Assembly: GCA_002395605.1 (NCBI GenBank)
Contig: DGXO01000065.1
Location: forward strand, 1 to 37,805
DNA from: Bacteroidales bacterium UBA4230
GTDB taxonomy: Bacteria > Bacteroidota > Bacteroidia > Bacteroidales > UBA932
Reading direction: 5' to 3'
Length of the DNA: 37,805 nucleotides
The notes beneath the pieces are model-generated. The model saw only the letters and a list, made by a program, of their open reading frames with translations. It did no database searches and was not told the origin of the DNA. Numbering within the stretch: the first letter of the stretch is position 1; every line of letters starts with the position of its first letter. A program made the position numbers and the translations under genes. This document shows, piece by piece, positions 1 to 5,699 of this stretch.

Positions 1-126
1 ATGAAGTTCCGCAACTTCGGCCGCAAGTCCCTCAACGAAATCGACCTCCTTGTAGAGAAGATGAAGCTTTCCTTCGGTATGGATGTCACCAAGTACAATA
101 TTGAACCTAAGAAAAAGATCGTTTAA
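1..126 (+). CDS. rpoA: RNA polymerase alpha subunit, C-terminal end (partial)
   Basis: Only the last 41 codons are in the window. The peptide KFRNFGRKSLNEIDLL followed by SFGMD is the end of the alpha C-terminal domain, which contacts UP-element DNA and activators. The ATG at base 1 is an internal codon, not the start: in the family this segment follows a long upstream domain. The stop TAA at 124-126 is two bases before rplQ, the usual bacterial rpoA-rplQ arrangement, so the two are co-transcribed. Identification is firm from the motif together with the neighbour. Confidence 0.93.
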   Translation: MKFRNFGRKSLNEIDLLVEKMKLSFGMDVTKYNIEPKKKIV

Positions 127-128
127 CA

Positions 129-602
129 ATGAGACACAATAGAGCAGTCAATCATCTTGGTCGTCAGAGCGGTCACCGCAAGGCGATGCTCGCCAACATG
201 GCATCCTCCCTCATCCTGAAGAAGAGGATCACCACCACCGAGGCTAAGGCAAAGGCTCTCAAGCCCTACCTTGAGCCCCTCGTGACCAAGTCAAAAGAAG
301 ATACAACTCACTCCCGCCGCATTGTCTTCAGCTACCTGAAAGACAAAGAGGCTACTGCCGAACTTTTCCGCACCATCGCTCCTAAGGTGGCCGACCGTCC
401 CGGTGGATACCTCCGTATCCTCCACACCGGTTTCCGCCAGGGTGACGCTTCAGAAATGGTGCTGGTAGAATTCGTGGACTTCAACGAGGCCGCCCTTGCT
501 TCCGGCAAGAAAGAGGCCAAGAAGACCACCCGCCGCAGCCGCGCAAAGAAGGCCGAAGAAGCCGCTCCCGCAGCTGAAGCAGAAGTTCCTGCAGCAGAGT
601 AA
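129..602 (+). CDS. rplQ: 50S ribosomal protein L17
   Basis: A 157-residue L17 of the large ribosomal subunit. The N-terminus MRHNRAVNHLGRQSGHR and the following MLANMASSLI stretch are the family signature, and the core ends near GDASEMVLVEFVDF (about residue 118). The last 40 residues form a Lys/Ala/Glu-rich low-complexity tail (KKAEEAAPAAEAE), as is common in Bacteroidota L17, where the protein is longer than in E. coli. It begins two bases after the rpoA stop and is the last gene of the ribosomal operon, since a strong terminator follows 22 bases downstream. Confidence 0.97.
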   Translation: MRHNRAVNHLGRQSGHRKAMLANMASSLILKKRITTTEAKAKALKPYLEPLVTKSKEDTTHSRRIVFSYLKDKEATAELFRTIAPKVADRPGGYLRILHTGFRQGDASEMVLVEFVDFNEAALASGKKEAKKTTRRSRAKKAEEAAPAAEAEVPAAE

Positions 603-624
603 GGAATACTCTCAAAAAGAAAAA

Positions 625-658
625 CCCGGTCTCACTCAAGAGGCCGGGCTTTTCTTTT
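625..658 (+). terminator. Bidirectional rho-independent terminator
   Basis: A 9-bp stem (CCCGGTCTC with GAGGCCGGG, one G-T pair) closes a 6-nt loop and is followed by a CTTTTCTTTT tract. On the opposite strand the same stem is followed by a TTTTTCTTTTT tract. It therefore sits correctly to end both the rpoA-rplQ operon and the convergent histidine kinase gene, whose stop lies just beyond it. Confidence 0.88.
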
Positions 659-2543
659 ATGCTTCAATCAGGGGGAAGGCCAGCACAAACCGGGCGCCGT
701 CCGTGTGCTCCGTATCCAGCCATACATGGCCGTTGAGGTTGGCTGCGATAAGCCGGCATACGCTGAGGCCCAGCCCGGCTCCCTGCTTGTTGTTGTCCAG
801 TTTCACAAAGCGGTCGAAGATTTCTTCGGCTTTTTCGGCGGGCACGCCGGGACCGGTATCGGCCACATAGAAGGTGATCTCTCCGGGGTTCTCCACCAGG
901 GAACTGCCAATCACTATTTCTCCGCTGGTGGTGTGCTTGCAGGCGTTTGTGAGGAAGTTCACAAGGATCTGCTGCACGCGGAGGCCGTCAGTGATATAGC
1001 GCGCGTCCTCATCAATTCCGGGCTGGCGCACGATGGCGACGCCAAGGGGGATGTTGTGGTCTATGGATTTTATGGCCATGCGCGCAATCTCGTTGAGGTT
1101 GGTGGGGCCCATGTTTACGGCATACCGCCCGTTCTCCATGTCCGACAGGTTGAGCATGTCGTTGACCATCACCATGAGCATCTGCGCGTTGTTCATTATG
1201 TAATCCAGGTATTCGGACTTCTCTTCGTCGGAATTGTAGCCGTCCGGCATGCACAGGAGCTGGGAGAAGCCGATGATGGAGTTGAGCGGAGTGCGGATTT
1301 CATGGCTCATGTTCTGGACGAACGCCACTTTCATGTCATTGGCTTTTTCGGCCATGTTGCGGGCCTTCATGAGGGAAGACAAGCTGTGGCTCATTGTTAT
1401 CACTATTATTGCGCCGATGCCAACGAGAATGAAGAACAACGCCCACATGATTGCTTTTTTGTGTGCCTGCCACAGGGTTTGGGGGCCTTCCACCACGCGG
1501 GCGTCTTCCGGAATCAGGGCGGTATTAAGGCCGAAGTGCTTCATGGCTCTGTAGTTGAGGGAAGCGATGCCGGCCTCCATGTGGGAAAGATGCATCTGGG
1601 AAGGCTGCAACCCGTGATCCAGGACATCCAGGACGCGCTGCCTGGTTATGCGCCTGTACTCCATTGGAGAGTAGGTGTAGAATCCAATCAGATGGGGGTG
1701 CGTATTCATGTCGGCCTCATAGAGCGTATATGTGGGGGCCAGGGATTCTATGAGACGCAGCGTATTGTGCCTGGTGGAAACGTTTCCAAGGTAGTCTTTC
1801 CTCACCAGCCATGAGCCGAAAAGGACAGCGGTGTCCGGGCCGGAATCCTCCCTGAGGGCGGCAAGGAGTTCGTCCGTGCTTGAGTAGAGGGAATGGATTA
1901 CCCTATACGAGACATTTGGATAAGTGTCCGTGATGTACTGCTCTATTCTCCACTGGTATTCCTTGCACATGTAATTCTCCCCGGCAACAAATATGAACTT
2001 CTTGAGGCCGGGCTGCACCCTGAATATGAGGTCTATGGTGCGCCGGTACATGAACGGGACCTCAATGAGGGTATAGTTAATGCCAAAACTGTCAAAGGTG
2101 GATATTGGGTATCTTTTGGCCGAAGGGTCTCCGGGACCGTTGAGAGTGTATCCTACCGCGCAGTAGTAGTCCTGCTCTCCTATAAGGATAATAGGGACTC
2201 CCTCCCAGCGCTTGTGGACATAAAATGTGAAATTGAAGATGCTTCCGCCCACCATTATGACAAGGGATGGACGCGTCTTTTGTGCCTCCAGGGCCTCCTG
2301 CACGCTGCCGATAAGCGAGCTTACATTGGGGTGGGACAGGAGCTGGAAACGGTGAATGGTGACGGAGATATCCTCCCTTTCCCGGTCCAGTTCAAGTATT
2401 GGCTCCAGGATACCTTGTTCCCACTCACTTGACGCAGTGTGTGAAGACAGGATTAGAATATCCTTGTCTGTCTGAGCAAAAGATGCCAGCGGAGCAGCAA
2501 ATAGTGCCATCAGGAGAATGCACAGGTGTAAGTGGCGCAGCAT
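657..2543 (-). CDS. Orphan membrane sensor histidine kinase with ABC substrate-binding-like sensor
   Basis: A 628-residue inner-membrane kinase. A signal peptide (LCILLMALFAAPLASFA) leads to a periplasmic domain of about 330 residues that resembles ABC substrate-binding proteins of the ABC_sub_bind type (starts DKDILILSSHTASSEW; VIMVGGS). A membrane helix follows near 363-385 (ALFFILVGIGAIIVITM). The cytoplasmic part has the HisKA H-box SHEIRTPLNS (His near 413), N-box NFLTNACKHT, G1 box DTGPGVP and G2 box GAGLGLS, so it should autophosphorylate. There is no receiver domain and no response regulator next to it, hence orphan. I chose the ATG at 2543 because the longer reading frame (GTG at 2591) begins inside the promoter -33 box. 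Its ligand cannot be told from sequence. Confidence 0.9.
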   Translation of the reverse strand: MLRHLHLCILLMALFAAPLASFAQTDKDILILSSHTASSEWEQGILEPILELDREREDISVTIHRFQLLSHPNVSSLIGSVQEALEAQKTRPSLVIMVGGSIFNFTFYVHKRWEGVPIILIGEQDYYCAVGYTLNGPGDPSAKRYPISTFDSFGINYTLIEVPFMYRRTIDLIFRVQPGLKKFIFVAGENYMCKEYQWRIEQYITDTYPNVSYRVIHSLYSSTDELLAALREDSGPDTAVLFGSWLVRKDYLGNVSTRHNTLRLIESLAPTYTLYEADMNTHPHLIGFYTYSPMEYRRITRQRVLDVLDHGLQPSQMHLSHMEAGIASLNYRAMKHFGLNTALIPEDARVVEGPQTLWQAHKKAIMWALFFILVGIGAIIVITMSHSLSSLMKARNMAEKANDMKVAFVQNMSHEIRTPLNSIIGFSQLLCMPDGYNSDEEKSEYLDYIMNNAQMLMVMVNDMLNLSDMENGRYAVNMGPTNLNEIARMAIKSIDHNIPLGVAIVRQPGIDEDARYITDGLRVQQILVNFLTNACKHTTSGEIVIGSSLVENPGEITFYVADTGPGVPAEKAEEIFDRFVKLDNNKQGAGLGLSVCRLIAANLNGHVWLDTEHTDGARFVLAFPLIEA

Positions 2544-2563
2544 AACAGTGTGGTCTTCACCTG

Positions 2564-2593
2564 CAAAGATACTAAAAAAAGCGTTAACCACAA
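2564..2593 (-). promoter_or_regulatory. Promoter of the histidine kinase gene
   Basis: Reading the minus strand, TTG (2593-2591), 19 nt and TATCTTTG (2571-2564) match the Bacteroidota vegetative promoter (TTTG/TTG, about 19 nt, TAnnTTTG). It lies between the tRNA-Gly 3' end and the kinase ATG at 2543, which leaves a leader of about 15 nt. It also rules out the longer upstream start. Confidence 0.7.
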
Positions 2594-2610
2594 GTGATTG
2601 ACGCTTTTAG

Positions 2611-2683
<73 letters not shown>

Positions 2684-2693
2684 GTTGGGAATG

Positions 2694-2724
2694 CAAAGGT
2701 AATGCTTTTTTTTGAAAGCGCAAA
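2694..2724 (-). promoter_or_regulatory. Promoter of tRNA-Gly
   Basis: On the minus strand TTTG (2724-2721), exactly 19 nt, then TACCTTTG (2701-2694). This is a full match to the Bacteroidota -33/-7 consensus, ending 10 bases before the mature tRNA 5' end. Confidence 0.8.
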
Positions 2725-2783
2725 CATTTCTTCGATTTTTTTTCAATCTTTACTGAAGCGGGATAAAGTGAGAAAAATTTGAT

Positions 2784-2791
2784 TATATTTG
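2784..2791 (+). promoter_or_regulatory. -7 box of the OmpA-family lipoprotein gene
   Basis: TATATTTG at 2784-2791 fits the TAnnTTTG -7 consensus, giving a leader of about 30 nt to the ATG at 2826. No good TTTG is seen at the -33 position, so only the -7 box is supported. The in-frame codon at 2793 would lie upstream of the transcript start, which argues for the start at 2826. Confidence 0.55.
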
Positions 2792-2825
2792 TATGACTAG
2801 AACTCAAACTAAAACAATCTTTTAT

Positions 2826-3509
2826 ATGAAAAAAGTAATCTCCATTCTTCTTTGCGGCATCATGGTACTGAGCTGCGGCATGTCAAATCTTGGCAAGGGT
2901 TCCCTCATCGGCTCCGGTGCAGGTGCTGCCCTTGGTGCAGGTATCGGCTATCTGATTGGCCGTGACGGTCAGGGTGCAGCCATCGGTGCAGCCATCGGTA
3001 CTGCAGTTGGTGCCGGTTCTGGAGCTCTTATCGGCAACGCTATGGACAAGAAGGCCAAGGAGCTTGCAGAGCTTGCAAACGCCCAGGTAGAAACCGTAGA
3101 GGACGTCAACGGTCTCAAGGCCATCAAGGTCACCTTCGACAACGGTATCCTCTTCGACTTCAACAAGTCTTCCCTCAAGCCCGAAGCCAAGAAAGAACTT
3201 GACAAGTTCACCGCCGACATGGCCGACATGCCTCTTGCCAACATCAACGTTTACGGTCACACCGACAACGTAGGCTCCGAGGCCGCCAACCAGAAGGTTT
3301 CCAACCAGCGCGCAGACGCAGTTGCCTCCTACCTCCAGAAGAAGGGCATCGCCAAGGACCGCATCACCTCCGAAGGCCTTTCCTTCAACTTCCCTGTGGC
3401 CGACAACGACACCGAGGCTGGCCGTGCACAGAACCGCCGCGTTGAGATTTACATCAGCGCCTCCGAGGAAATGGTTAAAGAAGCTGAAGCCGCTGCATCA
3501 GCAAAATAA
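2826..3509 (+). CDS. OmpA-family lipoprotein with glycine-zipper domain
   Basis: A 227-residue outer-membrane lipoprotein. The signal peptide ends in lipobox MVLSC (lipid-carrying Cys17). Residues about 24-75 are a glycine-zipper segment with repeated GAGAALGAGIGYLIG-type and GAAIGAAIGTAVGAG-type runs, probably membrane-inserting. Residues about 105-215 are an OmpA C-terminal peptidoglycan-binding domain: FDFNKSSLKPEAKKEL, YGHTDNVGSEAANQ, LSxxRAxxVxxYL-like and GRAQNRRVEI motifs are all present. It should tether the outer membrane to the cell wall. The gene has its own -7 box, and upp follows after 24 bases, so the two are probably co-transcribed. Confidence 0.92.
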   Translation: MKKVISILLCGIMVLSCGMSNLGKGSLIGSGAGAALGAGIGYLIGRDGQGAAIGAAIGTAVGAGSGALIGNAMDKKAKELAELANAQVETVEDVNGLKAIKVTFDNGILFDFNKSSLKPEAKKELDKFTADMADMPLANINVYGHTDNVGSEAANQKVSNQRADAVASYLQKKGIAKDRITSEGLSFNFPVADNDTEAGRAQNRRVEIYISASEEMVKEAEAAASAK

Positions 3510-3533
3510 TTAACCCTTGATTGATTCGTGGCT

Positions 3534-4163
3534 ATGAGTACACTGCATGTTATAGACCATCCCATGATTCAGCATAAGCTCACAATCATGCGAATGAAGG
3601 AAACCGGTTCAAAGGATTTCCGTGAGCTTCTTAAGGAAATTGCCCTTCTCATGGGATATGAAGTTACAAGGGACCTTCCCCTGGAGGATATTCCCATTGA
3701 AACTCCCATCTGCAAGATGATGGCAAAGCGGATTGGTGGCCGAAAACTGGCCATCGTTCCCATCCTCAGGGCCGGTCTTGGCATGGTAGACGGTCTCCAG
3801 ACCCTGGTTCCCGTTGCAAAGGTTGGTCACATCGGCCTGTACCGCAATGAGGAAACCCACAAGCCTGTAGTGTACTACTGCAAACTCCCCGAAGACATCC
3901 AGGACCGTCTGGTCATTGTGACGGACCCCATGCTTGCCACCGGCGGCAGCGCCTGCGACGCCATTGCGATGCTCAAGGAGCGCGGTTGCTGCAATATCCG
4001 CCTCATGTGCCTTGTAGGTGCCCCTGAGGGCATTGCACGCGTTCAGAAAGAACACCCGGACGTAGACATCTATCTTGCGGCCGTGGATGAGAAGCTCAAT
4101 GGGAACGCCTACATCGTTCCGGGCCTTGGAGATGCCGGAGACCGTATATTCGGTACCAAGTAA
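3534..4163 (+). CDS. upp: Uracil phosphoribosyltransferase
   Basis: A 209-residue cytosolic salvage enzyme that converts uracil plus PRPP to UMP and pyrophosphate. Family signatures are clear: HPMIQHKLTIMR near the N-terminus, VPILRAGLGMVDG, the PRPP loop VTDPMLATGGSA and the C-terminal uracil-binding GDAGDRIFGTK. Length is normal. The reading frame also opens at a GTG (3528), but the ATG at 3534 (MSTLHVIDHP) matches the usual N-terminus and is preferred. It follows the OmpA-like gene by 24 bases and is closed by a terminator. Confidence 0.96.
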   Translation: MSTLHVIDHPMIQHKLTIMRMKETGSKDFRELLKEIALLMGYEVTRDLPLEDIPIETPICKMMAKRIGGRKLAIVPILRAGLGMVDGLQTLVPVAKVGHIGLYRNEETHKPVVYYCKLPEDIQDRLVIVTDPMLATGGSACDAIAMLKERGCCNIRLMCLVGAPEGIARVQKEHPDVDIYLAAVDEKLNGNAYIVPGLGDAGDRIFGTK

Positions 4164-4210
4164 AGCGGAGCCGTGGAGGCAAGTGACTGAAAATCAGAAT
4201 TGTATGCAAA

Positions 4211-4242
4211 AACGTCTACCTGAATCCGGGTAGACGTTTTTG
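4211..4242 (+). terminator. Rho-independent terminator after upp
   Basis: A 10-bp stem AACGTCTACC (4211-4220) / GGTAGACGTT (4229-4238) with an 8-nt loop runs into TTTTTGTG. The A-run before the stem (gcaaaaacg) means that it could also work from the minus strand, where the methyltransferase gene ends. Confidence 0.85.
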
Positions 4243-4290
4243 TGTAATGTATTGCTGCTGAGGCGTTTGGCTCCACGAGGGCGGGGAGGG

Positions 4291-4342
4291 ATGCCCGGTC
4301 GGGGCCGGGCATGACGCCGGGGTCGGGGCCGGGCATGACGCC
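4291..4342 (+). repeat. REP-like GC-rich palindrome plus a second partial copy
   Basis: ATGCCCGG (4291-4298) and CCGGGCAT (4305-4312) form a perfect 8-bp hairpin around a 6-nt loop. A 22-base stretch (4297-4318) starting GGTCGGGGCC and ending CATGACGCC recurs exactly at 4321-4342, giving a 24-bp period. The block lies between upp and the stop of the methyltransferase, in intergenic DNA much richer in G+C than its surroundings. It resembles repetitive extragenic palindromes. Confidence 0.75.
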
Positions 4343-4349
4343 CGGGCCG

Positions 4350-4892
4350 CTAGCCGGCCTCGCCGGAGAGCTGGCGCTTGATGAGCTCGCGCTTTAGCTC
4401 CGGGCCGTAGGCGTAGGCGCCAACGTCTATGCTATCAAGAAGATACAAGTCTCGGCCCTGGAACAGGGTGCCTTCTGCGGCAGAGCGGATGTCACGGGCC
4501 CTGTCCATGGACTCCTTGGGTATTACCAGGTGGCAGGGAATCACAAACGCCACGGGGTTGTATGCAACCACATGTGCAACAGGACGCACTCCCTGAGGAG
4601 TTCCGGCAAGCGCGGCAATCTCTGAGTAGCTGTAGAGTTTGCGGGGGAGGTCGTAGAGGGTTTTCCAAACCTTCAGTTGGAACGGGGTGCCGAAGAGCAT
4701 GAGATCCTCCCAGGTGAGGTATTTGGAAAACTCCATGAGTTCTTCCGTGGAGATTTTGCGTGTGCCTACGCTGCCAACTTCTTCAGGCGGCAGCAGTGCA
4801 ACCTGCGCCCCTATGTGGGCCAGGTGACGGTAGTCCGTGGCAATGGATGCCACCTTCCCGTCAATCTCAGTAACAATCCATTCAGTGCTCAT
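4350..4892 (-). CDS. MGMT/Ogt-like methylated-DNA-cysteine methyltransferase
   Basis: A 180-residue protein in the DNA alkyl-repair methyltransferase family, which moves a methyl group from O6-methylguanine to its own cysteine. The conserved core is present: GTPFQLKVWKTLYDLP, SYSEIAALAGTPQGVRPVAHVVAYNP, then the active-site segment IPCHLVIP near residue 118. The usual motif is PCHRV; here Leu replaces Arg, and the C-terminal Gly-rich YAGG segment is not evident, so repair activity is probable but not certain. The ATG overlaps the stop of the upstream phosphoesterase reading frame (ATGA), which suggests translational coupling. Alternative: an alkyltransferase-like protein, but those lack the Cys that is present here. 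Confidence 0.8.
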   Translation of the reverse strand: MSTEWIVTEIDGKVASIATDYRHLAHIGAQVALLPPEEVGSVGTRKISTEELMEFSKYLTWEDLMLFGTPFQLKVWKTLYDLPRKLYSYSEIAALAGTPQGVRPVAHVVAYNPVAFVIPCHLVIPKESMDRARDIRSAAEGTLFQGRDLYLLDSIDVGAYAYGPELKRELIKRQLSGEAG

Positions 4893-5629
4893 ATACTAAA
4901 TTTTAAGATTCTTCGACTTCGCTCAGAATGACAGGGTGTACCGGTTCTTTCGAACTCCACCAGGCGGGCCATGTCTGCAAGGCGGCCCTTCTCATTGGAG
5001 TCGTTGGGGCCGTGAAGAAGGAAGTCGTGATTGCCAAGGACGGCATACACCGGGCCCTGGAGCCCAGCCAGCACATCCCGGTACGGGTAAGCCTCCTGCG
5101 TTTCAAAGTTCACAAGGTCCCCGGTGAAAAGGACCACGTCCGGTTTTTGGGCGTTGACCGTGTTCACAATCCGCTGGATATATGGGCTTTTGCCGCCGAA
5201 AGAACCAAGGTGGAAATCCGCAATGTGACATATCCTGAGCCCGTTTGCGGATTCCGGCAGATTGTCAAACTTTAATGTGGTTTCCGTAACCGTAAGGTGC
5301 TGCGTGACGTAGAAAATGAGCGTAATGAAAAACAGGGACACCGCCGCCCCTATCCCGGCCGCCACTCCCGCAGGCAGGAAAAGCCCGCAAAGCGCAGCGA
5401 GGAATTTCGGGAACTCAAATATGAAAATGAGGTAGGAAAACGCCCTCAGGAAGGCCGTGTAGCTTTTTCCGGCGCCAATAGGGGGCAGGCAAATCCCTGC
5501 GGCCAGGGTAGGGGCAGCCATTATGGCCAGTGCCCACCACGGCGCACCCCTCAAGATTGTGAGGCCGATAACGGTGTCGGCCACAACCCCGAAAAGGAAC
5601 CAAAAAAGCACGTAAGTCCTGAATTTCAT
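4889..5629 (-). pseudogene. Membrane metallophosphoesterase, C-terminally truncated
   Basis: 246 codons. The N-terminal half has about four hydrophobic helices (VLFWFLFGVVADTVIGL, WALAIMAAPTLAAGI, FLAALCGLFLPAGVAAGIG, LFFITLIFYV). A calcineurin-like phosphoesterase domain follows, with metal-binding motifs ADFHLG, TGDLVNF and LGNHDF. The reading frame then runs into the dispersed repeat at 4906-4932 (peptide CHSERSRR) and stops. The distal His and GHxH metal ligands of the YkuE/YaeI-type family, normally about 100 residues further on, are missing, and the family is usually 350-400 residues. I start it at ATG 5629, just below a -7 box, rather than the longer frame from 5863, which would begin inside the divergent GH2 gene. 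It is likely a non-functional remnant, unless a truncated form is used. Confidence 0.75.
4906..4932 (-). repeat. Dispersed HSERSEES-type repeat, copy 1 (27 bp)
   Basis: On the minus strand this begins GTCATTCTGAGCGAAG, has one extra T, and ends CGAAGAATCT. It matches copies 2 and 3 (10938-10963, 17685-17710) except for the single-base insertion. The ends (ATTCT and AGAAT) form a short inverted repeat. It lies exactly where the metallophosphoesterase reading frame breaks off, 14 bases before the methyltransferase ATG. Confidence 0.85.
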
Positions 5630-5636
5630 GATAGTA

Positions 5637-5644
5637 CAAATATA
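5637..5644 (-). promoter_or_regulatory. -7 box of the metallophosphoesterase gene
   Basis: TATATTTG on the minus strand (5644-5637) ends seven bases before the ATG at 5629. No clear TTTG is seen at -33. It is divergent from the GH2 promoter in the same 70-bp gap. The predicted leader is almost absent. Confidence 0.5.
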
Positions 5645-5659
5645 GTAAAAATCTATCGT

Positions 5660-5691
5660 TTTGCAGAATTTCCCTTTTTTGAGTATCTTCG
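5660..5691 (+). promoter_or_regulatory. Promoter of operon A (GH2, DUF3298 lipoprotein)
   Basis: TTTG (5660-5663), 20 nt, TATCTTCG (5684-5691; one mismatch to TAnnTTTG). It ends eight bases before the ATG at 5700. Unlike the other PUL promoters in the window it has a recognisable -33 box and no TTAA array, so it may be controlled differently. Confidence 0.5.
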
Positions 5692-5699
5692 TGACTGAT

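Noticed and set aside
705..1814. 369-codon open frame on the plus strand
   Set aside because: Shadow of the histidine kinase; His/Val/Gly-rich sequence without a domain.
2544..2591. N-terminal extension of the histidine kinase (GTG at 2591)
   Set aside because: It would start in the -33 box and put 16 extra residues before a good signal peptide.
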